A DNA stretch of 64,000 nt from Flavobacteriaceae bacterium. Lineage in GTDB: Bacteria; Bacteroidota; Bacteroidia; Flavobacteriales; Flavobacteriaceae. The stretch lies in the NCBI GenBank assembly GCA_013003555.1, contig JABDIV010000090.1, positions 169,356 to 233,355 of the forward strand. The letters run 5' to 3'. The translations under genes and the position numbers were made by a program. This document shows positions 15,813 through 24,045 of the stretch, one piece after another (position 1 is the first letter of the stretch; every line of letters starts with the position of its first letter). The notes under the pieces are model-generated. The model did no database searches. It saw only the letters and a program-made list of their open reading frames with translations, and had not been told where the DNA came from.

Positions 15813-17162
15813 ATGATCAAAACGAATAGCGTTGCATTTTACACTCTTGGATGTAAGCTGAATTTTTCAGAGACATCGACCATCGCCCGTGATTTTACTT
15901 CCGAGGGCTTTGAACGTGTCGATTTCTCGAAGCCTGCACAGATCTATGTGATCAATACCTGTTCTGTTACCGATAATGCCGATAAGCGATTTAAAACCAT
16001 TGTTAAGCAGGCGTTAAAAATCAACCCTGAAGCCTTTATAATAGCAATCGGTTGCTATGCCCAACTTAAACCCGAAGAACTGGCAGATGTTAATGGTGTA
16101 GATCTCGTTTTAGGAGCTACCGAAAAGTTCAAGATAACGCACTATATCAATGAGCTGACAAAAAAAGAACGGGCCGAGGTACACTCCTGTGAGATCGAAG
16201 AGGCCGATTTTTACGTTGGAAGTTATTCGATAGGCGATCGTACACGGGCATTTCTCAAGGTTCAGGACGGTTGCGATTACAAATGCACCTTTTGTACAAT
16301 TCCGCTGGCACGCGGACTTTCAAGAAGTGCTCCGCTGAAACAGGTATTGGAAGATGCCCATTCCATTGCCAGCCAGGGCATTCAGGAAATCGTTTTAACC
16401 GGGGTTAATATTGGTGATTACGGTAAAGGGGAATTTGGAAATAAGCGGCATGAAAACACCTTTCTTGAGCTTGTGCAGGCCTTAGATAAGGTTGATGGGA
16501 TCAATCGTTTACGGATTTCCTCGATTGAACCAAATCTGCTTAAAAATGAGACGATTCAATTCGTGGCTTCAAGTCGAACCTTTGTCCCTCATTTTCATGT
16601 GCCTTTGCAAAGCGGGAGTAACGATTTGTTAAAAGTAATGAAGCGCAGGTATAATCGCGAATTATATGAAGATCGTGTTCATGAGATAAAACGATTAATG
16701 CCTGATGCATGTATAGGTGTTGACGTCATTGTTGGATTTCCGGGAGAAACCGATGAGATGTTCTTAGAAACCTATGAGTTTTTAAACGAACTGGACATAT
16801 CGTACCTTCATGTTTTCACCTATTCGGAACGGGCCAACACACCGGCTGCCGGCATGCCAGATTCAGTTCCGCATGCTGTCAGGGCTAAACGAAGCAAACT
16901 ACTGAGGGGTTTGTCTGTAAAGAAACGCCGGTTTTTCTACGAGCGTCAGATTGGAACCATTCGGACAGTATTGTTCGAAGGTGAAAATAAATCAGGCTAC
17001 ATACATGGGTTTACCGAAAATTATGTAAAGGTGAAAGCTCCCTGGAATCCGGGATTGATTAATACTTTGCAGCGCGTTAAACTTACATCGATCGATGCTG
17101 ATGGCCTGGTGAGATTTAAAGCTATGGCTCAAGTTGAAAATTTAGAACTTCAGAACAAATAA
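15813..17162 (+). CDS. mtaB: tRNA t6A37 methylthiotransferase MtaB
   Basis: A 449-residue radical-SAM enzyme that adds a methylthio group to N6-threonylcarbamoyladenosine at position 37 of ANN-decoding tRNAs. The N-terminal MTTase domain carries the three cluster cysteines in LGCKLNF, NTCSVTDNAD and IGCYAQLKPEE; the radical-SAM cluster is CDYKCTFC followed by TIPLARG; a C-terminal TRAM-like segment closes it. The MtaB subgroup is indicated by FYTLGCKLNFSE and CTIPLARGLSRS. It stands alone between the peptide-binding protein and a terminator shared with the GNAT gene. Confidence 0.94.
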   Translation: MIKTNSVAFYTLGCKLNFSETSTIARDFTSEGFERVDFSKPAQIYVINTCSVTDNADKRFKTIVKQALKINPEAFIIAIGCYAQLKPEELADVNGVDLVLGATEKFKITHYINELTKKERAEVHSCEIEEADFYVGSYSIGDRTRAFLKVQDGCDYKCTFCTIPLARGLSRSAPLKQVLEDAHSIASQGIQEIVLTGVNIGDYGKGEFGNKRHENTFLELVQALDKVDGINRLRISSIEPNLLKNETIQFVASSRTFVPHFHVPLQSGSNDLLKVMKRRYNRELYEDRVHEIKRLMPDACIGVDVIVGFPGETDEMFLETYEFLNELDISYLHVFTYSERANTPAAGMPDSVPHAVRAKRSKLLRGLSVKKRRFFYERQIGTIRTVLFEGENKSGYIHGFTENYVKVKAPWNPGLINTLQRVKLTSIDADGLVRFKAMAQVENLELQNK

Positions 17163-17189
17163 AAAGCGACTCAGGAGTCGCTTTTTTTT
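17161..17189. terminator. Bidirectional intrinsic terminator
   Basis: AAAAAGCGACT pairs with AGTCGCTTTTT around CAGG, then more T. It overlaps the mtaB stop codon; the end of the T-run (17190-17188) forms the TAA stop of the convergent GNAT gene. Confidence 0.88.
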
Positions 17190-17484
17190 AAATTCTTACA
17201 CCAACTGGTAACATACTCTTGTAGCGTCGGTTCTTTCTGATGAACTTTGCTATAGGCGGACTAGTAGGAACAACACTGATGTTCCTTTCCTGAATATTCT
17301 CCATGACAAGTTTAAGAAAATCTTCAACGAAGTCATTATTGTCCACGGTTTCCGGAATAACGAGTTTTGTTAAAAATATTTTTCTTTCTTGAAGGGAGTA
17401 TTCAATTTTTGCAAGCTCACCATTAACTTTTAGCTCAAATTGACGTAAAAATTCATTGTCATTTAATTCTGCTGCATCAATCAT
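17188..17484 (-). CDS. Small GNAT-like N-acetyltransferase (GCN5-related)
   Basis: A 98-residue protein of the short GCN5-related acetyltransferase group (the YidJ/Acetyltransf_CG type of about 90-100 residues). It shows the usual pattern FELKVNGELAKIEYSL, a central LVIPETVDNNDF and the C-terminal VVPTSPPIAKFIRKNRRY. The glycine-rich acetyl-CoA loop of the family is poorly kept here (TVDNNDFVEDF in place of the usual GxGxA stretch), so activity is uncertain. It is transcribed away from the hydrolase gene from a divergent promoter. Confidence 0.75.
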   Translation of the reverse strand: MIDAAELNDNEFLRQFELKVNGELAKIEYSLQERKIFLTKLVIPETVDNNDFVEDFLKLVMENIQERNISVVPTSPPIAKFIRKNRRYKSMLPVGVRI

Positions 17485-17525
17485 AATTAGTCTGCTTTAT
17501 TCGAAGAAGAAGAATCTATTTTATA

Positions 17526-17533
17526 TAGATTTG
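17526..17533 (+). promoter_or_regulatory. -7 promoter box of the alpha/beta hydrolase gene
   Basis: TAGATTTG on the plus strand, exact TAnnTTTG, 60 bases before the ATG at 17593. It lies only five bases from the divergent box of the GNAT gene. Confidence 0.4.
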
Positions 17534-17538
17534 CAAGG

Positions 17539-17566
17539 CAAATTTACAAAAAATTATACAATTCAA
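17539..17566 (-). promoter_or_regulatory. Promoter of the small GNAT gene
   Basis: TTG at 17566-17564, 17-nt spacer and TAAATTTG at 17546-17539 on the minus strand, 55 bases before the ATG at 17484. Confidence 0.65.
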
Positions 17567-17592
17567 GGTGGTCTTTGATCGCTTAATTACTT

Positions 17593-18255
17593 ATGAACCA
17601 ACAACTAATACATGTATATTTCATGCCCGGTATGGCAGCTGATCCGGCTATCTTTGAATACATCAGGCTGGATGAAGACCGGTTCAAGGTGCATTGGTTG
17701 GAATGGTGCATCCCTCTGGCAGACGAAGATCTGAAAGCTTACGCGCGAAGGATGTGCAATGAAATTAAACATCCTGAACCGGTATTGGTAGGGGTTTCCT
17801 TTGGGGGTGTTTTGGTTCAGGAAATGGCGGCATTTTTGACTCCTCGAAAGGTAATTATCATTTCCAGTGTAAAATCCAGGTATGAAATGCCCAGGCGTAT
17901 GCGGTTGGCGAGAAAAACCCGTTTCTATAAACTTCTTCCAACCGGGATTGTTCGCAATATTGAAATCTTGAACAGGGTTTCATTTGGCGATGTAATTAAG
18001 AAACGACTTGATCTTTATAAGCGTTACCTTTCGGTCAGGGATTCCCAGTATTTAAATTGGGCCATCAAGCATATGATTCATTGGGATCGTGAACGGCCAA
18101 TTGCAGATGTTATTCATATTCATGGTACCCGGGATATGGTTTTTCCGATACGACATATATCACAATGCATAGTCATTGACAAGGGAACCCATGTGATGAT
18201 TCTCAATAGATATAAGTGGTTTAACGAAAATCTTCCAAGCCTTATATTATCCTAA
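17593..18255 (+). CDS. Alpha/beta hydrolase fold protein
   Basis: A 220-residue alpha/beta hydrolase. The nucleophile elbow GVSFGG places the catalytic serine at residue 69; the likely acid is Asp180 in HGTRDMVFP and the base His200 in KGTHVMIL, so the triad is complete. The N-terminal FMPGMAADPAIFEYI takes the position of the oxyanion loop. No cap domain is large enough to suggest a substrate; the protein is intracellular (no signal peptide). The family includes esterases and acyl-CoA or lactone hydrolases, so the reaction is open. The next gene follows after about 60 bases on the same strand. Confidence 0.82.
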   Translation: MNQQLIHVYFMPGMAADPAIFEYIRLDEDRFKVHWLEWCIPLADEDLKAYARRMCNEIKHPEPVLVGVSFGGVLVQEMAAFLTPRKVIIISSVKSRYEMPRRMRLARKTRFYKLLPTGIVRNIEILNRVSFGDVIKKRLDLYKRYLSVRDSQYLNWAIKHMIHWDRERPIADVIHIHGTRDMVFPIRHISQCIVIDKGTHVMILNRYKWFNENLPSLILS

Positions 18256-18314
18256 TATTTAGCAACTTATTCGGATTTTTTACTAAATTTAGAGCGAAAG
18301 AAAATTGTTATACT

Positions 18315-19241
18315 ATGAAGACAATAAAAAACCTACTAGCGTTTGTCGGATTAATGAGTTTGGCCGGACTTCTTATTTTTGCAGTCCAGGACGCCCCGAG
18401 TGACGATAATTTGGAAAAAAAGATCATCAACGATTACAACGTTTATGCTCTTAATGTCCCGGAAAACCTGGATTTTGCAGGTGAACCACTCCCACTTGAA
18501 AACCCTGATATATTGGAACGCATGGATCGTGAATTATTGGTCAATACCTATTGGCAATCCAATGGTTTACTGATGTTTAAACGGTCGAATAAATATTTTC
18601 CAATTATAGAACCCATTCTAGAAAAGCATGGTATTCCTGATGATTTCAAATATCTCGCCGTAATCGAGAGCGGTTTGCAGAATGCCACGTCTCCAGCAGG
18701 AGCGAAGGGATTCTGGCAGATCATGAAAACAACGGGTCGTGAAAACGGGCTGGAGATCAATACGAATGTAGACGAACGATATAATATTGAATTGGCTACT
18801 GAGGTGGCATGTCAGTACCTTAATAAAGCCAAGAAACGATTTGGTTCATGGACCCTTGCAGCTGCTTCCTACAATGCAGGCATGGCCGGCATATCACGTC
18901 GTTTAAATGATCAGGGTGTTTCTGACTATTACAATCTGCTTTTGGGTGAGGAAACCGGACGGTATATTTTCAGGATTGTTGCCTTAAAGGAAATTTTGAA
19001 AAATCCGGATAAATACGGATTCAATTTCAGATACAAAGACTTGTATTCATCGGTTCCCACCTTTAAGGTTGAAGTTGATACGGCGGTCACCGATTTTGTT
19101 CAATTCGCAGGAAGGTTCGGAATCAATTATAAAATACTTAAGCTTCATAACCCGTGGTTAAGAGAAAAACATCTTAATAATAAATCGGGGAAGCTCTATT
19201 TTATTGAAATTCCGAAGGAAGGCTTCTACAGCATTCCTTAA
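18315..19241 (+). CDS. Lytic transglycosylase, SLT/MltD-like
   Basis: A 308-residue exported peptidoglycan-cleaving enzyme. A hydrophobic N-terminal segment (LLAFVGLMSLAGLLIFAV) sends it across the inner membrane. The GH23 SLT domain covers about residues 95-235: the catalytic glutamate is Glu118 in VIESGLQN, followed by SPAGAKGFWQIM and the late motif AAASYNAGMAGI. The C-terminal 70 residues are short of a true LysM repeat, although LKLHNPWLREKHL looks like a LysM-derived remnant; MltD proteins usually carry one or more LysM domains. It probably acts in cell-wall turnover. Confidence 0.9.
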   Translation: MKTIKNLLAFVGLMSLAGLLIFAVQDAPSDDNLEKKIINDYNVYALNVPENLDFAGEPLPLENPDILERMDRELLVNTYWQSNGLLMFKRSNKYFPIIEPILEKHGIPDDFKYLAVIESGLQNATSPAGAKGFWQIMKTTGRENGLEINTNVDERYNIELATEVACQYLNKAKKRFGSWTLAAASYNAGMAGISRRLNDQGVSDYYNLLLGEETGRYIFRIVALKEILKNPDKYGFNFRYKDLYSSVPTFKVEVDTAVTDFVQFAGRFGINYKILKLHNPWLREKHLNNKSGKLYFIEIPKEGFYSIP

Positions 19242-19249
19242 CGTTGAAA

Positions 19250-19951
19250 TCAATCTGTATTTGACAGAATTGTATTGCGCAATAGCTCATCCTTAAGGAG
19301 CAGTTTCATAATGTGTTTCTGATAGAGGCTGTAATTGGTTGCAAAGAATTCTTTTTCCTCCTTAACATAATATTTTATAAGTCCGCCACGATTGATATCC
19401 ACAATGGTTTGATCAGAGGCGACATAAAATGTGGCAGGAATCCCTAATGCATGCTTATAGGTATTTATGATGTCATTATCGGCATTTGAGGTTTCATCTA
19501 CATAAACGATCGTGATAAATTCATTGTATTGTTTGGCTAAATCTTTAATATTTTTTCGTGTATCCCAAAATAAAACAATAACCTTCATGGAGTTAGCGAA
19601 CTCTTCAGCCAGCGTGTTCAGGGCCTCAATTTCCTCTTTATTCTTAAAAAACCAACCGCTGGTGGTGGTCAATAATATTGGGAGTTCGTTATCGGTAAAA
19701 TCCATTGACCCGCCTTCGAGCATTTTAATCTTCAGTTCATTGAGACGTGTGCCTTTAAGATGATTATTGACCAGGGAATCAAAGAGTATATCGAGCTTGT
19801 CAAAATCACCATTCCAGACAGCTCTATTGCAGGATTCTTTATACGATTTTATATGTAGAGAGATGGCATCAGAAAAAAATGTTTTTTTCTGTTGCGCATA
19901 GCTACCTGTTGCCAGGTAAAACATAAGCAGGTATGTAAACATTCTTAACAT
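19250..19951 (-). CDS. Secreted thioredoxin-fold protein without CXXC
   Basis: A 233-residue protein with signal peptide MLRMFTYLLMFYLATGSYAQ. The C-terminal half has thioredoxin/TlpA-like order: MKVIVLFWD at about 122-130, then a cis-proline loop GIPATFYV at about 170-177 and strand VDINRGGLIKYY. Where TlpA-type proteins have WCxxC, this protein has WDTRKN, so it cannot do disulphide exchange. The N-terminal half (helical, with SYKESCNRAVWNGDFDKL) matches no family I know. It is likely a periplasmic binding or scaffolding protein. It converges with the transglycosylase gene without a clear terminator. Confidence 0.65.
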   Translation of the reverse strand: MLRMFTYLLMFYLATGSYAQQKKTFFSDAISLHIKSYKESCNRAVWNGDFDKLDILFDSLVNNHLKGTRLNELKIKMLEGGSMDFTDNELPILLTTTSGWFFKNKEEIEALNTLAEEFANSMKVIVLFWDTRKNIKDLAKQYNEFITIVYVDETSNADNDIINTYKHALGIPATFYVASDQTIVDINRGGLIKYYVKEEKEFFATNYSLYQKHIMKLLLKDELLRNTILSNTD

Positions 19952-20102
19952 GTCTACAAAGGGGTCTAAACATTTGGCAATGATTAAGTTAGACTAAATT
20001 AATCATCCAGCCAAAAATACTCGTTGAATGGTAATATTTTGAAAAATGGTAAGATTATTCCCTCAAGTTAAAGAGAGCTGTTTTATTTAAGGTTTTTCTG
20101 AC

Positions 20103-20675
20103 TTATCGTCTTTTTGATGGTCGATGTTGACGATGACCGCCATAATGTTGGTTTGGGACAGAGGCACGTTTCATTTGATCCTTCATCATTTTTATCTGAT
20201 CGGCCAGCATCCCACGTTTATCGAGCTTTTGAGCTTCAGAAAGGAGCTTCTTAGCCTCTTGTTTGCGACGTTTGGTAAAGGCGATTCCGGCCAGGTTTAA
20301 TTTCACCATTGCCATGTCATGATCCATGGAGAGTCCTAATTTAACCGCATTTTTGAAATACTTTTCGGCCTCGTTCATATTTGTTTGAGAAACCAGTAAT
20401 CCGCGCAAGTAATTGAAGTATCCCTGCTGTTTTGTAGTAAGGGCGGCCTTGGGGAATTTAATTCGATTTAGCCATTTTTCCGCCCCTGGAAAATCTTGTT
20501 TCCTCAGTCTTAAAAAAGCCAGTAATATGAACTCATTTCTGAAGTAGAGAAAAACGAATATCACTGCTAATAAAATGAACATGATCCCATTCCCAATGTA
20601 TCCTTCGATAAACTGGAAGACAGCATAGGCCAGAATAAGAACTGCTAATACGAGTTTAATATATTTATTGAACAT
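20103..20675 (-). CDS. Membrane protein with TPR-like region
   Basis: A 190-residue protein with two N-terminal membrane helices (LVLAVLILAYAVFQFI and GIMFILLAVIFVFLYF), then a helical region resembling tetratricopeptide repeats (YFNYLRGLLVSQTNMNEAEKYFKNAVKLG; VKLNLAGIAFTKRRKQEAKKLL) and a histidine/arginine-rich tail (HYGGHRQHRPSKRR). Similar proteins are seen near rpmH and carB in other flavobacteria, from memory. It may organise a membrane complex through its TPR part; the function is unknown. It is divergent from rpmH, with each gene having its own promoter box. Confidence 0.68.
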   Translation of the reverse strand: MFNKYIKLVLAVLILAYAVFQFIEGYIGNGIMFILLAVIFVFLYFRNEFILLAFLRLRKQDFPGAEKWLNRIKFPKAALTTKQQGYFNYLRGLLVSQTNMNEAEKYFKNAVKLGLSMDHDMAMVKLNLAGIAFTKRRKQEAKKLLSEAQKLDKRGMLADQIKMMKDQMKRASVPNQHYGGHRQHRPSKRR

Positions 20676-20699
20676 TTTATGCTTTTAAAATAAGGAATG

Positions 20700-20707
20700 C
20701 AAAGGTA
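20700..20707 (-). promoter_or_regulatory. -7 promoter box of the TPR-like gene
   Basis: TACCTTTG on the minus strand, exact TAnnTTTG, 25 bases before the ATG at 20675. Confidence 0.45.
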
Positions 20708-20739
20708 GTAAAACTATTAAAATTATTTTATTCATGGGT

Positions 20740-20769
20740 TTGCGAAATAAAAAACTCGTTGTATATTTG
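20740..20769 (+). promoter_or_regulatory. Promoter of rpmH
   Basis: TTG at 20740-20742, 19-nt spacer and TATATTTG at 20762-20769. It is followed by a 65-base leader to the rpmH ATG. Confidence 0.75.
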
Positions 20770-20834
20770 CCCGGCGCTTTTCAGGGGTTATCCCTTAATA
20801 TCAAGCCACATAAGAAAAGTAAGATTCAGAAAAC

Positions 20835-20993
20835 ATGAAAAGAACATTTCAGCCATCTAAAAGAAAGAGAAGAAATAAACACGGTTTCAGGGAGCGAATG
20901 GCTTCTGTGAGCGGAAGAAAGATTTTGGCGCGTCGTCGTTCGAAGGGACGAAAAAAGTTATCTGTTTCTTCTGAATTAAGACATAAGAAATAA
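20835..20993 (+). CDS. rpmH: Ribosomal protein L34
   Basis: The 52-residue product reads [18 protein letters not shown] followed by [20 protein letters not shown], the standard L34 sequence, with a short Bacteroidota tail ([13 protein letters not shown]). L34 is a small basic protein of the large ribosomal subunit. The gene is bounded by a good promoter and a strong terminator and thus is transcribed alone here; rnpA does not follow it, unlike in many bacteria. Confidence 0.97.
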   Translation: MKRTFQPSKRKRRNKHGFRERMASVSGRKILARRRSKGRKKLSVSSELRHKK

Positions 20994-21015
20994 TGATTAA
21001 CAATTGTTAATATAT

Positions 21016-21047
21016 AAAAGGTGTTGTTGAAAACAACACCTTTTTTT
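21016..21047 (+). terminator. Intrinsic terminator of rpmH
   Basis: AAAAGGTGTTGTT pairs with AACAACACCTTTT around a GAA loop, ending in a T7 run. Perfect 13-bp stem. Confidence 0.93.
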
Positions 21048-21071
21048 GTACCCTGATGTTAGCTATTTTTG
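21046..21071 (+). promoter_or_regulatory. Likely promoter of carB
   Basis: TATTTTTG at 21064-21071 is an exact TAnnTTTG box 37 bases before the carB ATG. The nearest TTG (21046-21048) is only 15 nt upstream and lies in the T-run of the rpmH terminator, so the -33 element is doubtful. Confidence 0.45.
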
Positions 21072-21108
21072 AAAAATTTTGAGAAGAACTCAAACGAATA
21101 ATTAAAAA

Positions 21109-23961
21109 ATGCCGAAAAGAGAAGACCTTAAATCCATTTTAATTATTGGCTCCGGACCAATAATAATCGGACAAGCTTGTGAATTTGACTATTCGGGTTC
21201 CCAGGCCCTGCGATCGCTGCGTGAAGATGGGATAGAAACCGTATTGATCAATTCTAACCCGGCTACCATCATGACCGATCCTTCGATGGCCGATCACGTT
21301 TATTTGCTGCCTTTAAATACAAAATCAATTGTCCAAATATTAAAGGATCATCCACAGATCGATGCCGTTCTTCCCACTATGGGAGGCCAGACCGCATTAA
21401 ATTTGTGCATTGAGGCCGATGAAAGAGGAATTTGGGAAGATTATAATGTAGATATTATTGGGGTTGATATCGAAGCGATCAATATTACGGAAGATCGTGA
21501 ACAATTCAGATCCCTTATGCTGGATATCGGAATACCGATGGCGCCTCAGGCTACGGCCACATCCTATTTAAAGGGTAAGGAGATTGCGCAGGAATTTGGT
21601 TTTCCCCTTGTTATTCGTGCCTCCTTCACACTTGGTGGAGCAGGAGCTTCATTTGTTCATAGGGAAGAAGATTTCGACGAATTACTCACGCGAGGTCTCG
21701 AAGTATCGCCTATCCATGAGGTTATGATCGATAAGGCCCTGCTCGGCTGGAAAGAATTCGAACTTGAACTGTTAAGAGATTCGAACGACAATGTCGTTAT
21801 TATCTGTTCTATCGAGAATATGGACCCAATGGGTATACATACGGGTGACTCCATAACAGTTGCACCGGCCATGACCCTAAGCGATAAAACCTATCAGAAG
21901 ATGCGCGATATGGCCATTCATATGATGCGGAGCATCGGTGATTTTGCTGGAGGCTGTAATGTGCAATTCGCAGTAAGTCCTGATGAAAATGAGGACATCA
22001 TCGCCATTGAAATTAATCCTCGTGTTTCGCGATCGTCAGCACTGGCCAGTAAAGCAACGGGATATCCCATAGCAAAAATTGCGGCCAAATTAGCCATTGG
22101 ATATACCCTGGACGAATTAGATAATCAAATCACAAAATCGACATCGGCATTGTTCGAACCGACCCTTGATTATGTAATCGTTAAAATACCGCGCTGGAAC
22201 TTCGATAAATTTGAAGGCAGTGACACAACACTCGGACTTCAGATGAAGTCGGTCGGGGAAGTCATGGGCATTGGGCGATCCTTTCAGGAAGCTTTGCATA
22301 AGGCGACACAATCCCTGGAGATTAAGCGAAACGGTTTAGGTGCAGACGGTAAAGGATATACCAATTACGATCAGATAATAAATAAGTTAACAAATGCCTC
22401 CTGGGATAGAGTGTTTGTAATTTATGATGCTATTCAAATTGGTATCCCCTTAAGTACGATTCATGAGATTACCAAGATCGATATGTGGTTCCTCAAACAA
22501 TATGAGGAGCTCCATCATCTTGAGCGTGAAATTTCACAATTTAATATCGATTCTATAGATCGCGATCTTCTGTTAGAAGCAAAGCAAAAAGGCTATGGGG
22601 ATAGGCAAATCGCACATATGTTAGGGTGCCTTGAAAGTCAGGTGCATGCTAAACGCGAAGAAATGAAAATCAAACGTGTTTATAAATTGGTTGATACCTG
22701 TGCGGCCGAATTTTTAGCTGAAACACCTTATTATTATTCAACTTTTGAAAATGAGGTTGAAACAACTGATGGATCACTATTTCCGGATAATGAAAGCGTA
22801 GTAACCGATAGGAAAAAAATCGTTGTTCTTGGATCTGGTCCCAACCGAATCGGTCAGGGGATAGAATTCGATTATTGTTGCGTGCATGGCGTACTGGCTG
22901 CTGCGGAGTGCGATTACGAAACCATCATGATAAACTGTAACCCGGAGACCGTTTCAACCGATTTTGACACAGCTGATAAGCTCTATTTCGAGCCGGTTTT
23001 CTGGGAACATATCCATGATATTATCAAATTAGAGAAACCAGAAGGCGTCATTGTGCAGTTGGGCGGGCAAACCGCCTTAAAACTCGCTGAGAAATTAGAT
23101 CGCTATGGCATTAAAATAATGGGAACAAGCTACCAGTCGTTGGATCTGGCAGAAGATCGAGGGCATTTCTCAACCTTGCTTAAAGAAAATGATATTCCAT
23201 ATCCCGAGTTCGATACAGCCTCGAGCGCTGATGAAGCCCTTGAAGTGGCCGACCGCCTTAATTTTCCATTATTGGTGCGCCCATCATACGTATTGGGTGG
23301 CCAGGGTATGAAAATTGTAATAAACAAGCAGGAATTAGAAGAGCATGTTGTTGACTTATTGAGAAAAATTCCAAACAACAAACTGTTGCTTGATCACTAT
23401 CTCGATGGGGCTATCGAGGCAGAAGCTGATGCGATTAGTGATGGCGAAAATGTTTATATCATTGGAATTATGGAGCATATTGAGCCTTGTGGCATCCATT
23501 CTGGCGATAGCAATGCCACCTTACCACCCTTCAATCTCGGTGATCTGGTTATGCAGCAAATAAAGGATCATACTGTTAAAATCGCTAAAGCTTTGAATAC
23601 CGTTGGTTTGATAAACATTCAATTTGCAATTAAAGATGATAAGGTTTTTATTATTGAAGCCAATCCACGGGCATCGCGCACCGTTCCTTTTATCGCGAAA
23701 GCTTATGGCGAACCTTACGTGAATTATGCGACAAAGATCATGCTGGGTGAGGCTAAATTATCAGATTTTGAATTCAATCCGAAATTAGAAGGTTATGCTA
23801 TAAAGCAACCGGTCTTTTCTTTTAATAAATTTCCGAATGTCAATAAAAAACTCGGACCAGAAATGAAAAGTACAGGCGAGAGTATATTGTTCATTGAGAG
23901 CTTGAAAGATGACGCATTTTACGACCTGTATTCACGTCGGAAAATGTATTTGAGCAAATAA
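21109..23961 (+). CDS. carB: Carbamoyl-phosphate synthase large subunit, short form
   Basis: The synthetase subunit that makes carbamoyl phosphate from bicarbonate, ammonia and two ATP for pyrimidine and arginine synthesis. Two homologous halves are clear: GSGPIIIGQACEFDYSG near residue 15 and GSGPNRIGQGIEFDYC near 577, each followed by an ATP-grasp domain (ending in AIEINPRVSRSSALASKATG and FIIEANPRASRTVPFIAKAYG). The protein ends at residue 950, just after the second half; the usual ~120-residue C-terminal allosteric (MGS-like) domain of the ~1070-residue enzymes is absent. As far as I recall this length is normal in flavobacteria. carA is not adjacent. Confidence 0.96.
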   Translation: MPKREDLKSILIIGSGPIIIGQACEFDYSGSQALRSLREDGIETVLINSNPATIMTDPSMADHVYLLPLNTKSIVQILKDHPQIDAVLPTMGGQTALNLCIEADERGIWEDYNVDIIGVDIEAINITEDREQFRSLMLDIGIPMAPQATATSYLKGKEIAQEFGFPLVIRASFTLGGAGASFVHREEDFDELLTRGLEVSPIHEVMIDKALLGWKEFELELLRDSNDNVVIICSIENMDPMGIHTGDSITVAPAMTLSDKTYQKMRDMAIHMMRSIGDFAGGCNVQFAVSPDENEDIIAIEINPRVSRSSALASKATGYPIAKIAAKLAIGYTLDELDNQITKSTSALFEPTLDYVIVKIPRWNFDKFEGSDTTLGLQMKSVGEVMGIGRSFQEALHKATQSLEIKRNGLGADGKGYTNYDQIINKLTNASWDRVFVIYDAIQIGIPLSTIHEITKIDMWFLKQYEELHHLEREISQFNIDSIDRDLLLEAKQKGYGDRQIAHMLGCLESQVHAKREEMKIKRVYKLVDTCAAEFLAETPYYYSTFENEVETTDGSLFPDNESVVTDRKKIVVLGSGPNRIGQGIEFDYCCVHGVLAAAECDYETIMINCNPETVSTDFDTADKLYFEPVFWEHIHDIIKLEKPEGVIVQLGGQTALKLAEKLDRYGIKIMGTSYQSLDLAEDRGHFSTLLKENDIPYPEFDTASSADEALEVADRLNFPLLVRPSYVLGGQGMKIVINKQELEEHVVDLLRKIPNNKLLLDHYLDGAIEAEADAISDGENVYIIGIMEHIEPCGIHSGDSNATLPPFNLGDLVMQQIKDHTVKIAKALNTVGLINIQFAIKDDKVFIIEANPRASRTVPFIAKAYGEPYVNYATKIMLGEAKLSDFEFNPKLEGYAIKQPVFSFNKFPNVNKKLGPEMKSTGESILFIESLKDDAFYDLYSRRKMYLSK

Positions 23962-24045
23962 TTTTGTCTTTGGTCTTATTCTTGATCATTCTGTACGGGG
24001 TTATTCCAAAAAGTATTAAATTAGTTCTAATCTAGTTAATGTTCA

